Origin: Tragulus kanchil
Taxonomy: Eukaryota; Chordata; Mammalia; Artiodactyla; Tragulidae
DNA length: 64,000 bases
Direction: 5' to 3'
Assembly (NCBI GenBank): GCA_022376925.1
Contig: JAIOJX010000025.1
Coordinates: forward strand, 96,499,608-96,563,607
The notes beneath the pieces were generated by a model, which had not been told where the DNA came from, ran no database searches, and saw nothing but the letters and a program-made list of their open reading frames with translations. The translations under genes and the position numbers were made by a program. The first letter of the stretch is position 1. Every line of letters starts with the position of its first letter. Positions 11,373-23,045 of this stretch are shown piece by piece.

Positions 11373-11728
11373 TTGAGAACAAGAGCTTTTAGAATTTCAC
11401 TGATGTAGTTGTGAATCAGCACTGGGGAAATTGCTTGTTCATAAGAACCCAAGAAATGATTGATCAAACCTGTAAAGAAGTTCATTGAATGGAAAATATA
11501 AAAAGAACCCGTTTTTCATCTTTGCATCCTTAGTGCCTAACAAAATATAGCACATAGAAAACAAAGTTTTTTTAGAGAGGGGCTGAGCATCAAACGAACT
11601 GGTCAGAATATAATATGAAGTGTTAATATTGAAAAAGAGTGACCAAATTATATTAGTTTTATATATCATCACATGATGTTCAGTGACTATTAATTATAAA
11701 GAAGCAATAATTTGAGCTGGAAACCAAA

Positions 11729-12436
11729 ATATTGGTGTTATCATATAATAAGCAAATGCATTTTCCCAGCAACCAGTCCATTGAAACCACTTGCTGATGG
11801 TATTTATGACTGTGCTTTTCTTCTTTGCCATAATCATGGAATTCTCAAACTAGGGCAGAGCTTAAACCTTCTAGTGTAGAGAGCCACTGGAGATTCTGGG
11901 TGCCTCACTGTCAAATTGGTACCTTCCCATTGTGCATATGTTTCTCCCTTGTGGGAGGTTTACATTGGCCTGAGTCCCCATTCATTAAGTCACTCATTCA
12001 CCCTATACTCAATCAACACATAGTTACTGACTCCAGCCATGTGCCAAGTCTTCTGTCTTGGGAGCCAAGTGCTGCTGACTACTGGTCAGTCTGTCATTAA
12101 TGAGATTGTAATCACAGGGAAAGCATTCATTTCCCCCATTTTTATTTCTCGCACTTTGTAACCTTCTGTATGCACATTTGGGCTAAGTCTCTATTACCCT
12201 GTAGCTGAGAAAGGGGAATGCATTGACAGGAGTGCCATGAAGAACACTTTTCCATTATGATTTCTAGAAGTTAGATTATTAACTATCATTCTTCCTTCCT
12301 TCCACCCTTTTTTCCTTTCTGCTCCTTTCCTTTCCCTTTGAATGAAAAATGATTAAATCATAGTGTTTAAAATGTGGTATGCAGAACTAGAGACACCTTT
12401 GCTAACCTCAAGCTGTCCAAACTCTAGCATATGTTG
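11729..12436. other. unassigned unique sequence
   Basis: A CT-rich tract at about 12290-12340. Otherwise nothing recognisable. The short open frame 11900-12100 on the plus strand has no recognisable protein features. Confidence 0.4.
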
Positions 12437-12500
12437 TGAAAAGAGAGAGAGAGAAAGAGAGAGAGAGTACAAAGCAGAGGGTTTTTTTTTTTTTTTTTTT
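12437..12500. repeat. (GA)n tract and T19 run
   Basis: AG-rich simple repeat at 12441-12468, followed by 19 T at 12482-12500. The T-run could be a reverse poly(A) tail, but no retroelement body is recognisable beside it. Confidence 0.75.
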
Positions 12501-12544
12501 CAGATCTAAGAAAGAGACTAATAGTTGTGGGCAGTTATGGTTCC

Positions 12545-12775
12545 TTTGTCATTCTAGTTGTTGACATAAGATATCTTATTTAATCCATACTGCTACTCTA
12601 TTAATGAGACATTTTTATCCTTATTAGTGGCAAAAGAAGATAAACCTAAAACTATTAGGTAATTTTCTCCAAGTCACACAGCTGAGGCACAGCAGAACTT
12701 GGATTTGAATTCTAGTACTTAAGTTGTGACTGCAAAGCCTGGACTTCTTTCTCTGCACATTGCGATAGCTCCATC
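12545..12775 (+). repeat. MIR SINE
   Basis: The order CTTATTTAATCCATACTGCTA, ATGAGACATTTTTATCCTTA, TTTTCTCCAAGTCACACAGCT and TTGGATTTGAATTC follows the MIR 3' half, including its conserved core. Confidence 0.75.
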
Positions 12776-12826
12776 ACCCTTCAGCCAAAAACCCCAATTA
12801 GCAAATGAGACATAGTCCTTGGAGTA

Positions 12827-13240
12827 TTTAGCTGTTATTGTAATATTGCTGTGTAACAGACAAACCCCAAACTCATTGACTTATAACAATAGGATTTATG
12901 TCTTTCATTGATGAATCTGCAAGTTGGCTAGCCTTTGGCTGCTGTCAGCTGAGCCTGGATGGATTCATCTGGGTTTGACCCCTCATGCAGATGGGTTGCA
13001 GGTCTACTCCAAATGTCTTCTCAAATTCCACCTGCCAGATCTTTGGATATCATCTCGTGGTGAATGGTATTGGTGTGAGAGAACTGTTCAAGCCATGCAG
13101 ATGCTCTAAAGCTACTGCTTGTTATGTTCATTAACATTTCATCGGTCAAGGACCGTTACATGGTCAGCTAAACATCAAGAAGGCAGGGAATTGTAGCCCA
13201 GCCACAGTGAGAGGAACTATAGATTTATCTGGCAGAATGT
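12827..13240 (+). repeat. ancient interspersed repeat, class uncertain
   Basis: Starts TTATTGTAATATTGCTGTGTAACAG-like (landmark only), with an AAACTCATTGACTTATAACA block and a following TGAATCTGCAAGTTGGCTAG. This resembles a widespread MER/MLT-type mammalian repeat beginning with a TGCTGTGTAACAAA motif. I cannot assign the superfamily. Confidence 0.45.
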
Positions 13241-14423
13241 TCAGATGCATTAATTCTATAACAGTGCGCTGGTGAAAAATTGGAAGCAATAATTCAGTAT
13301 ACCACAGCCCCAAACCAGCAAGATGGCCATGCAGGTATGTGTTGCTGATCTACCTTTTAGTGAAAGAGTTTGAAATTCTGATTTTGTTGCTTCCCGACCG
13401 TGAAGAATTTGGCCTATTCCTCAACCCTTCTGAGCCTTCACATGTGCTGGGATGGTCATCACAATCCCTGTGCCCTATTCCTCACAGACTTACTGTGTAT
13501 GACCAAGAGAGTAAATGTGAACTTCTTTAGAAACTTCACCACATGCACATTCAGAGTTAATTGTTAGTATTGTTTTCATTGTTTTTAATCAATATCATTA
13601 CCACCTTAATTAGGGCAGTCCTGAAGTCTGTTTGAAGACCACCTAGTAATCCCCAGTTGGAAAACCAGGTGGTCTGTGGACTGTGGCATCAGTGCTTGTT
13701 TATTTTATTATTATATCTAGGGCTTGGTGACTGGTATTATTAAGTCATTTGCTTATAATGTTTAATAAAAGCAGCCATTGTCTGGTCTGCAGACCATGAG
13801 AGGCAGTACCAGCCTTTCATTTCCTGGGGTGTGGTTTTCATCTGGGGAGGCCCCAAGTGGGAATGAAGATGGTTTGGTGGCTCATGGGCATCCTCCATTT
13901 CACCAAAGTGGTCTGTAGTCTGCAGGAGCCTGAGAGCTGTGCTTCCCATAAGTGCATTGACTCTTGAGCTGAAAGCATTCACACATTTTCTATTATTTCA
14001 TAATGGGCTGAATTCTCTCTTCATCAGACAAACACAAATAGTGCTTGAGGTGAGCGAGGAAAGAGCAGGAGGTAGCCTCTGCCAGAATCAACTAGCAGTA
14101 AGTGTAGATGCAAAATAATATTTCCCTGAAGAAAGAAGCATTAGCAGTGAGGGGAGGAGGGAGATGCAGAAGTTGCTGTTATAAACCAGTAGAACCTTCC
14201 TAAGATAAATATATACATATTTTTATGAGGATTGCATATTTGTTCAGTTCAGCTTAAACTTATTAAATTCAGTTCTCTACAATTCAATTTAATCGATATT
14301 TCTAGAGACCATAGGGCCATCGATTCAGGGACAGTTTCTTAAGAGATGAATAAACTATAAACTATACTCTGAAAGCACTCCAGCTAGTGGTGAATACGTA
14401 CTCATATAAGAAAAGTTGGGAAT
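13241..14423. other. unassigned unique sequence
   Basis: About 1.2 kb with no confident repeat. Short open frames occur on both strands (for example 13740-13982 minus), without codon bias, splice signals or known motifs. Confidence 0.4.
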
Positions 14424-14529
14424 AAGAACTAAAGTTTTGGAGTCAGGTGGGGCTGAGTTAGAATTCTGTAGCAAGGTCTTGACATTGTTTGTAGAAGTCT
14501 CAATTTCCTCATCTGTGAAAAGGGGATCA

Positions 14530-14738
14530 GCTTCCCTCATGGCTCAGCAGTAAAGAATCTACCTGCAATGTGGAACCCAAGTTCAATCCTGGGGTTGAGA
14601 ATGTCCCCTGGAGAAGGAAATGGCAACATACACCAGTATTTTTGCCTGAGAAATCCCATGGACAGGGAAGCCTGGCGGGCTACAGTCGATGGGGTCACAA
14701 GAGTCAGACATGATTTAGAGACTAAACAATCACCACCA
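14530..14738 (+). mobile_element. Bov-tA SINE
   Basis: GCTTCCCTCATGGCTCAGCA, CCCCTGGAGAAGGAAATGGC, CCATGGACAGGGAAGCCTGG and a GTCACAAGAGTCAGACATGA tail give a full-length diverged Bov-tA. Confidence 0.93.
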
Positions 14739-15144
14739 AAAAGGATACATTAATGAATATTTCATAGAGTTCATTAGCATTCTTTCATTTATTTTAAAAT
14801 ATTAATTCTCTGTTTTGATTCAGGAGATATGCAAGCCTTTAAAGAGCCAGAAGACTTACAGGGGAGGCAGATAATTAACAATAATGTTGAAAAGTCCTGC
14901 CAAAATCAAATTAAGATATATAAGATCTGTGGTAATGGAAGAGTAGGGTACAGGGTATGAGGTATTAGGGGACTTCAACTAGACAATCATGTCTTTTCAT
15001 ACATCACCACTAATTGATCATTGCCTCATTGAATCCTCTTCTTCACTCTGTTTCTGGGATGCCATCCTCCTTTGGATCTCCCCTGAGGCACTGATCATTT
15101 GTTGGTCTGCTTTGCTGTGTCACTCTTCAAGGCTTCTAAATTAT

Positions 15145-15520
15145 TTTTCCTTCTGCAACTGACTGAATGTTTTTGCCCCCAAATCCCAAATTCAAATATT
15201 GAAATCCTAACCCCCAGTGTGGTCATACTGGGAGAAGGGGTCTTTGGGAAATGATTAGTTCATGATGGTGGAGCCTCCCTTCATGACTGGAATTTGTGCT
15301 CTTGTAATGGGGACCCCAGAGAGCTATCTAGGTCTCTTTCTGCTTTATAATACTGTAATGAGAGTTCTGCAAACCAGGGAGAGGGCTCTCATTAGAACTC
15401 TACCAAGCTGGCACCCTGATCTCAGACTTCCAGTCTCCAGGACTGTGAAAAATACATTTCTGTTGTTTATAAGCCACCTAGTGTATGGCACTTTGTTATA
15501 GAAGCCTGAGCTAAGATTTC
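15145..15520 (+). mobile_element. MaLR-type solo LTR (MLT1/MST-like)
   Basis: GACTGAATGTTTTTGCCCCC, GAAATCCTAACCCCCAGTGTG, GGGTCTTTGGGAAATGATTAG, CAGACTTCCAGTCTCCAGG and TTTCTGTTGTTTATAAGCCAC appear in the order known for ERVL-MaLR LTRs. No internal retroviral region is attached. A reverse copy of the same family lies at 25850-26210. Confidence 0.72.
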
Positions 15521-15618
15521 TCCTTTTAGTCAGTCCCTTACAAAGTATTATTTGATCAAGAACTAAAGTTTTGGAGTCAGGTGGGGCTGAGTTAGAAAAG
15601 GGAATTGGAACCCAAAGG

Positions 15619-15828
15619 GGCTTCCCTCATGGCTCAGCAGTAAAGAATCTACCTGCAATGTGGAACCCAAGTTCAATCCTGGGGTTGAGAATGTCCCCTG
15701 GAGAAGGAAATGGCAACATACACCAGTATTTTTGCCTGAGAAATCCCATGGACAGGGAAGCCTGGCGGGCTACAGTCGATGGGGTCACAAGAGTCAGACA
15801 TGATTTAGAGACTAAACAATCACCACCA
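15619..15828 (+). mobile_element. Bov-tA SINE, second copy
   Basis: Duplicate of 14530-14738 in copy 2 of duplication E. Its 5' flank is changed because the altered segment ends at the SINE head. Confidence 0.93.
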
Positions 15829-16234
15829 AAAAGGATACATTAATGAATATTTCATAGAGTTCATTAGCATTCTTTCATTTATTTTAAAATATTAATTCTC
15901 TGTTTTGATTCAGGAGATATGCAAGCCTTTAAAGAGCCAGAAGACTTACAGGGGAGGCAGATAATTAACAATAATGTTGAAAAGTCCTGCCAAAATCAAA
16001 TTAAGATATATAAGATCTGTGGTAATGGAAGAGTAGGGTACAGGGTATGAGGTATTAGGGGACTTCAACTAGACAATCATGTCTTTTCATACATCACCAC
16101 TAATTGATCATTGCCTCATTGAATCCTCTTCTTCACTCTGTTTCTGGGATGCCATCCTCCTTTGGATCTCCCCTGAGGCACTGATCATTTGTTGGTCTGC
16201 TTTGCTGTGTCACTCTTCAAGGCTTCTAAATTAT

Positions 16235-16610
16235 TTTTCCTTCTGCAACTGACTGAATGTTTTTGCCCCCAACTCCCAAATTCAAATATTGAAATCCTAA
16301 CCCCCAGTGTGGTCATACTGGGAGAAGGGGTCTTTGGGAAATGATTAGTTCATGATGGTGGAGCCTCCCTTCATGACTGGAATTTGTGCTCTTGTAATGG
16401 GGACCCCAGAGAGCTATCTAGGTCTCTTTCTGCTTTATAATACTGTAATGAGAGTTCTGCAAACCAGGGAGAGGGCTCTCATTAGAACTCTACCAAGCTG
16501 GCACCCTGATCTCAGACTTCCAGTCTCCAGGACTGTGAAAAATACATTTCTGTTGTTTATAAGCCACCTAGTGTATGGCACTTTGTTATAGAAGCCTGAG
16601 CTAAGATTTC
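16235..16610 (+). mobile_element. MaLR-type LTR, second copy
   Basis: Duplicate of 15145-15520. The last 80 or so bases occur a third time at 17669-17749, as the start of copy 2 of duplication F. Confidence 0.72.
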
Positions 16611-16649
16611 TCCTTTTAGTCAGTCCCTTACAAAGTATTATTTCCACCT

Positions 16650-16870
16650 GAATTCACACATGACTTCTGTATCTGGTTGATATCTCCACTTAGATATCTG
16701 TCTTGCAAGGTATCAAGTCCAAAATGGAACTATTATTTTTTACCCCTTGTCTTCCGTATCTTGTGCCCTATTCTTCCAGTTACTTAAAGCAAAAGCATTC
16801 AGAGTCATCAGTGCTTTTCTCATAATTCATATACAGTCCCTTAGCACATCCTGGACACGTATTCTAAGTT
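16650..16870 (+). mobile_element. L2 LINE fragment
   Basis: Decayed L2 ORF 3' region: TCCAAAATGGAACTATTATT, CCTTGTCTTCCGTATCTTGTG and CATTCAGAGTCATCAGTGC correspond to the L2 order (CCAAACTGAACTCATCATC, then GGGAGTCATCCTTGACTC). Its duplicate lies at 17789-18009. Confidence 0.5.
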
Positions 16871-17044
16871 AACTGCTTTAATTAACTTGGTTAATGGACA
16901 TCCTTGTATCCATATCCTTTGCAATGCAGCTTTGCAGCGTCTTCCACAAAAAAACAGTCTATTCCTCAACGCTTGAATATAAGATAGTTTTGTACAGCAG
17001 AGGTAGACATTGCCCAGACTATGTATAAAAGCAGAATTCTGACC

Positions 17045-17460
17045 CACAGCCTGCAGCAGCTAGCCCACGGAACCAACATCCTACCTAGAGGAAGCAAGAA
17101 GTCACCCTGCTATCTGTAGCAACAAGACTAGGAAGTCAAACAGTAGTCTCTAGAACAGTCGGCCCTAGATGGCTAGGATTTGGGCAATAACTAACTGTTT
17201 TTCTAATTTTTGACCCCACTTCCAAATGAGAACCAACCAAAGAAAGCTACATAGGCATCCTAACCAATCACATGAGATGCACTCCTCTGGTTTAGCCCAG
17301 CAACAGCATTGTCAAGTCTCAGCCTCTAATCAGGCCGTATCTGAAGCCTCCCCCACTTTTCCTCTATAATGTTTTCTTATTTCTCTGCCTTTGAGTCTCT
17401 GCCAAATGCAAAAGATGGTGGCTGACTCTATTACTCTACTAATCTCTGAGTGAATAGTTT
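17045..17460 (+). repeat. LTR-like block, low confidence
   Basis: CACCCTGCTATCTGTAGCAA, ACCAATCACATGAGATGC, a CCTCTATAATGTTTTC TATA-like box and CTCTGAGTGAATAG near the end are laid out like a retroviral LTR with promoter and 3' signal. I cannot name the family and see no primer-binding site or internal region. It is duplicated at 18184-18599, and its last part recurs at 19729-19776. Confidence 0.35.
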
Positions 17461-18550
17461 TGGTTTGTTTCATTTGGGTGGTCTTCATTTATTTCAGCAA
17501 GAATATCTTAGAGGTAACAATTTGGCCATTCCACATCTACGTTTCAAGAAGGCTTTCTCTTGGTTTTCTTTTGGCTGTCAGTTTGAGAACAAGCCTGGGC
17601 TGGCCTCTTGGGAGTTCAAGGGCCTATTACAAGTCAGGTGTGATTTTGAAATGGAATATCATCTTCATGGACTGTGAAAAATACATTTCTGTTGTTTATA
17701 AGCCACCTAGTGTATGGCACTTTGTTATAGAAGCCTGAGCTAAGATTTCTCCTTTTAGTCAGTCCCTTACAAAGTATTATTTCCACCTGAATTCACACAT
17801 GACTTCTGTATCTGGTTGATATCTCCACTTAGATATCTGTCTTGCAAGGTATCAAGTCCAAAATGGAACTATTATTTTTTACCCCTTGTCTTCCGTATCT
17901 TGTGCCCTATTCTTCCAGTTACTTAAAGCAAAAGCATTCAGAGTCATCAGTGCTTTTCTCATAATTCATATACAGTCCCTTAGCACATCCTGGACACGTA
18001 TTCTAAGTTAACTGCTTTAATTAACTTGGTTAATGGACATCCTTGTATCCATATCCTTTGCAATGCAGCTTTGCAGCGTCTTCCACAAAAAAACAGTCTA
18101 TTCCTCAACGCTTGAATATAAGATAGTTTTGTACAGCAGAGGTAGACATTGCCCAGACTATGTATAAAAGCAGAATTCTGACCCACAGCCTGCAGCAGCT
18201 AGCCCACGGAACCAACATCCTACCTAGAGGAAGCAAGAAGTCACCCTGCTATCTGTAGCAACAAGACTAGGAAGTCAAACAGTAGTCTCTAGAACAGTCG
18301 GCCCTAGATGGCTAGGATTTGGGCAATAACTAACTGTTTTTCTAATTTTTGACCCCACTTCCAAATGAGAACCAACCAAAGAAAGCTACATAGGCATCCT
18401 AACCAATCACATGAGATGCACTCCTCTGGTTTAGCCCAGCAACAGCATTGTCAAGTCTCAGCCTCTAATCAGGCCGTATCTGAAGCCTCCCCCACTTTTC
18501 CTCTATAATGTTTTCTTATTTCTCTGCCTTTGAGTCTCTGCCAAATGCAA

Positions 18551-20888
18551 AAGATGGTGGCTGACTCTATTACTCTACTAATCTCTGAGTGAATAGTTTT
18601 GGTTTGTTTCATTTGGGTGGTCTTCATTTATTTCAGCAAGAATATCTTAGAGGTAACAATTTGGCCATTCCACATCTACGTTTCAAGAAGGCTTTCTCTT
18701 GGTTTTCTTTTGGCTGTCAGTTTGAGAACAAGCCTGGGCTGGCCTCTTGGGAGTTCAAGGGCCTATTACAAGTCAGGTGTGATTTTGAAATGGAATATGC
18801 TTGGCAGTGGGGCTACCTGAAAGTAAGAGCCCAAATAAAGAAGCAGAGAAACTTAGTCATCTGAGGGTTATTTAGACAATATGAGAGGAGGTGAAGGATT
18901 TAACTTTTCAGTCAAGTAACACACAAGTTGGCTGGGAATAGTGTTCTCTTGGGTTGGTCCTTGGCAAGTACAGGAAGTTAAAGAGGAGGCAGGGTCATTT
19001 GGAGGCCGAACAATAAATGCTCCTCCCCGTAACCATCGAAACAATCGGCTTCTACTTCACTCTGAGTTCTTGAGGGTGGAAACCTCTCAGAAAGTAGCAT
19101 AGACAAAGCAACAATATTTCCTGGGGCATTTTAAAACATAGCTTAAATAAGAAACATTTTCTTTTACAGAGCTGTGAGTGAAGACTTCATGTGTTTATTA
19201 ATCCTTAACAAGTATTAATGAAAAAGAAAAACAGAGACACATTTATCCTGGGAAATATGCAATATGTGATGTGATGAGCTTAATAACCCCCCAGGTTGGG
19301 GTTTCTGTTGTGGGAAAGTAATGCAAATCAGCCCTTCTGAGCAATCTCAAAAGGTTTGCAACCAAGACCACAGTTTGCATTAACCAGACCACAGCTTACA
19401 CCTTATGGAGAATGTAACAGACAAAGAAATATTAATGAAATGAAATTTGAACCACATAGGCTAGGTTTTCAGCTGTGCATGTTTTTCTTTTGTTTTCTTT
19501 TTCCCTTTGTACAAAGATACTTTGATTTCTTTTGTTATGTTTCATTTCTTTGTGATTCACATCAAGCATAGGTTCCTTATACATGTATTGTGTTTGGGGT
19601 CCAAGAGTTTATAATCTCTTTAAAAGTCATATCCTGAGAACAATGAAGTGAGCTTCCCCAAGATAGCCAGAGCTATTTCTAAGACTGTTCACTAAGAGAT
19701 ACCTCAAGGGACTCCTCTTTGAGTGAATAAGATGGTGGCTGACTCTATTACTCTACTAATCTCTGAGTGAATAGTTTTGGTTTGTTTCATTTGGGTGGTC
19801 TTCATTTATTTCAGCAAGAATATCTTAGAGGTAACAATTTGGCCATTCCACATCTACGTTTCAAGAAGGCTTTCTCTTGGTTTTCTTTTGGCTGTCAGTT
19901 TGAGAACAAGCCTGGGCTGGCCTCTTGGGAGTTCAAGGGCCTATTACAAGTCAGGTGTGATTTTGAAATGGAATATGCTTGGCAGTGGGGCTACCTGAAA
20001 GTAAGAGCCCAAATAAAGAAGCAGAGAAACTTAGTCATCTGAGGGTTATTTAGACAATATGAGAGGAGGTGAAGGATTTAACTTTTCAGTCAAGTAACAC
20101 ACAAGTTGGCTGGGAATAGTGTTCTCTTGGGTTGGTCCTTGGCAAGTACAGGAAGTTAAAGAGGAGGCAGGGTCATTTGGAGGCCGAACAATAAATGCTC
20201 CTCCCCGTAACCATCGAAACAATCGGCTTCTACTTCACTCTGAGTTCTTGAGGGTGGAAACCTCTCAGAAAGTAGCATAGACAAAGCAACAATATTTCCT
20301 GGGGCATTTTAAAACATAGCTTAAATAAGAAACATTTTCTTTTACAGAGCTGTGAGTGAAGACTTCATGTGTTTATTAATCCTTAACAAGTATTAATGAA
20401 AAAGAAAAACAGAGACACATTTATCCTGGGAAATATGCAATATGTGATGTGATGAGCTTAATAACCCCCCAGGTTGGGGTTTCTGTTGTGGGAAAGTAAT
20501 GCAAATCAGCCCTTCTGAGCAATCTCAAAAGGTTTGCAACCAAGACCACAGTTTGCATTAACCAGACCACAGCTTACACCTTATGGAGAATGTAACAGAC
20601 AAAGAAATATTAATGAAATGAAATTTGAACCACATAGGCTAGGTTTTCAGCTGTGCATGTTTTTCTTTTGTTTTCTTTTTCCCTTTGTACAAAGATACTT
20701 TGATTTCTTTTGTTATGTTTCATTTCTTTGTGATTCACATCAAGCATAGGTTCCTTATACATGTATTGTGTTTGGGGTCCAAGAGTTTATAATCTCTTTA
20801 AAAGTCATATCCTGAGAACAATGAAGTGAGCTTCCCCAAGATAGCCAGAGCTATTTCTAAGACTGTTCACTAAGAGATACCTCAAGGG
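18551..20888. repeat. tandem duplication G (2 x 1.16 kb)
   Basis: Copy 1 is 18551-19710 and copy 2 is 19729-20888, offset 1178, the largest in the window. The junction 19711-19728 is unique and ends AGTGAAT. The first 248 bases (18551-18798) overlap the end of duplication F, so this segment exists at 17412, 18551 and 19729. The part unique to this unit (18799-19710) has no recognisable repeat. Confidence 0.97.
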
Positions 20889-21027
20889 CTGTCTGCCATT
20901 CATTTTTATTCAACAGGGTTTGAGTGGAACTCTGCCTCTGGGTCCAGTTCCAGAATTGTTTCTAGTGAGTTCACAACAACTTGGGGATCCTTATAGCCTT
21001 GATTTTAGTATTTTCTCTAGGAACTGA

Positions 21028-21300
21028 GGGCTTCTCTTGTGGCTCAAACAGTGCTGAGTCTGCCTACAGTGCAGGAGACTCGAGTTCATTGGGTTTCCCA
21101 GGTGGCATTAGTGGTAAAGAACCCACTTGCCAATGCAGGAGACATAAGAGATGTGAGTTTGATCCCTGGGTTGGGAAGATCCCTTGGAGGAAGGCATGAC
21201 AACCCATTCCAGTATTCTTGCCTGGAGAATCCTGTGGACAGAGCAACCTGGTGGGCTGCAGTCCGTGAGGTCACAAAGAGTTGAACATGACTGAATCAAC
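21028..21300 (+). mobile_element. Bov-tA SINE preceded by a SINE head fragment
   Basis: A truncated head of about 55 bases (GGGCTTCTCTTGTGGCTCAA, 21028-21083) lies directly before a full Bov-tA starting at about 21090 (GGGTTTCCCAGGTGGCATTA) and ending in GTCACAAAGAGTTGAACATG. This is either a dimeric form or an insertion into the head of an older copy. Confidence 0.88.
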
Positions 21301-21347
21301 TTTACACACATGTCCTATAAACTGAGCATGTGAGAGACAATCTTTTT

Positions 21348-21682
21348 TTTCTTTTTTTAAAGATTTATTTATTAATTTATTTTAGGTGGGGGTCGGGTTG
21401 GGGAGGGAGGGGAGCGGGCGGGCCACTTCTATTGGTTTTCCATTTCTCTATTTTTCATCCGTCTTTGTTCTTTGGCTCCTGCGGGCCTCCCATCGCGGTG
21501 GCGTCTGTTGTTGCAGAGCACCGGCCCTAGGCACAAGCGCTCCAGAGCTCCGGCTCAGTAATTGGACACATTGGTCCAGCCGCTCCGCGGCACGTGGGAT
21601 CTTCCCAGGCCAGAGTTCGAACCGGCGCCCCTTGCACTGCAAGGCGGTGTCCTTATCCACTGGACCATCAGGGGAAGCCCAA
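21348..21682 (-). mobile_element. CHR-type tRNA-Glu SINE, young, with target-site duplication
   Basis: Reverse-strand copy with a GC-rich body, an intact B box (reverse complement of GAGTTCGAACC at 21613-21623) and a T-rich start that is its reversed tail. A 16-base target-site duplication, GAGAGACAATCTTTTT, lies at 21332-21347 and 21683-21698. It belongs to the same extended subfamily as 5904 and 61446. Confidence 0.9.
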
Positions 21683-21698
21683 GAGAGACAATCTTTTT

Positions 21699-23045
21699 GT
21701 CACATGAAAGGCTTTATGCTGGATTTTATTGTTTTATTATTAAACAACTATGTCTAAGAATCTACTGGCATATACAGAAAATAACTAGGTACAGCCAAGA
21801 ACATATCAGGAATTTCAGGTTCAAATTCTAGCTGGGCGAATCAGAGCAAGTTATTGTCTATTGTTTCCTCAGCTTAGAGACATGGTCTCCAGTTTTTCAG
21901 AATTCTAAATTCTTAACAAATTCTAAATCTCATTTATTGTATACTGATTTCTATATCCTGCTAATTCTGTTTCTGTCTTTTTATCACTTTTCTTACACTG
22001 ATTACATCACCAAGTGATTTCAAGACATCCATTGAACAAGTAACCTCCTATGTACCAAGCATCCATCCAGGTGCTGGGATGGAAGTTGGAGAAGTGAGCA
22101 AGACAGTCCTGGAACAGTCCTGGAACAAATGTCCTAGTGGTAAATCTGACCTAAGATTCCTCCGTGATAAACTCATATTTGACCCCAGTCTGTGTGACTC
22201 CAGTGTATGTTTTTAATTTCCTATTCTTTCTGGTCTCCTAACAGTGGAAGGCAGACTTGGAGCTCTTGGCTTTATCTTATAAGGACACATAGTGGTGGTG
22301 GTGGTTAGGAGGGTTTTAGTCATTCTAGAACTTTAAAACAATGTGAATCCATATGCTCATCAAAATTATATTCTGGAAATACTGAAAATTGTGGCATGCC
22401 ACTTTGTATTTCTCCTCATTCCTGCTTCATAAAGATGTACAGTTAATATTAAGCCTTATTATCCCAAATATTAAAATACTTCCTCTGTACTTTAATTCTG
22501 CATTAGGTTTGCTGTGAGGATAGGTGAGAACATTAAGAATTCCTCTGAAGAGATAGGCTACATAAAATTATTTCCTCTACGTATCATCCAAGCAGCCTGG
22601 GCGTCAACAAAGACTTTAAACTCAGAATAAGATCAAGCAAAAGCAACAAATAAATAGAATTCATCACCATAGTTTGCTCCTATGTGCCTTTGACTTGCTT
22701 AACTCCTCTAATCTTCTATCAGAGTATTTTTATGTGTATCTACCTCAAGTGAGACATAATCTTTTAAGTGCTTGACATAACGTCTGACCCATTGTAAGTA
22801 TTCAGTAAATATTGATTTCTTTCTTCCTCTAAGAGTGAATACATGTCTATACATGTTAGTATCACCAACATGACAACAACACCTGGAGGCTTAGCACTAG
22901 GAGGGTTTAGCTGGGTGAAGCCTGAAGCTTGAGGGACTAGTTAGGTACAGTTTATAGTTGTTTCATTTCAGGGTGATGATCTATTCATTGATTCAGATCT
23001 TTGTGCTATACCCATTTTATAGATGGGGAAAGATAAGAACTCAAA
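21699..23045. other. unassigned unique sequence
   Basis: Holds a 12-base direct repeat (CAGTCCTGGAAC twice at about 22105-22128), a (GGT)n run at about 22291-22306 and a MIR-like ATTTTATAGATGGGGAAA core near 23016. No exon signal. Confidence 0.4.

Larger units (their letters stand above)
9481..11728. repeat. tandem duplication D (2 x about 1.116 kb)
   Basis: Copy 1 is 9481-10596 and copy 2 is 10613-11728, offset 1132. The 16-base junction 10597-10612 is unique. Differences: GGGCCCG (about 9929) versus GGCCAG (about 11061), and one extra A at about 11633. Copy 1 begins exactly where copy 2 of duplication C ends. Confidence 0.97.
14424..16643. repeat. tandem duplication E (2 x about 1.1 kb, altered left end)
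   Basis: Copy 1 is 14424-15553 and copy 2 is 15558-16643, with a 4-base junction. The first 39 bases match. Copy 2 then replaces about 67 bases of copy 1 (14464-14530) with about 23 unrelated bases (15598-15620) before re-entering at the SINE head with offset 1090. One substitution, CCAAATCCC versus CCAACTCCC (about 15181 / 16271). The end overlaps duplication F. Confidence 0.96.
16530..18798. repeat. tandem duplication F (2 x 1.13 kb)
   Basis: Copy 1 is 16530-17659 and copy 2 is 17669-18798, offset 1139 with no length change that I can see. The junction 17660-17668 is CATCTTCAT. Copy 1 starts inside the LTR at the end of duplication E, so 16530-16643 is a triplicated segment (also 15440 and 17669). 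Confidence 0.97.

Noticed and set aside
17045..17460. Intact endogenous retrovirus
   Set aside because: Only an LTR-like block is visible; I found no gag, pol or env remnants and no primer-binding site around it.
17450..17738. Repeated plus-strand frames of 73-92 codons at 17450, 18589 and 19767 as a small gene family
   Set aside because: The three copies are the overlap of duplications F and G. Two frames are open at once in the same DNA, and no protein motif is seen.
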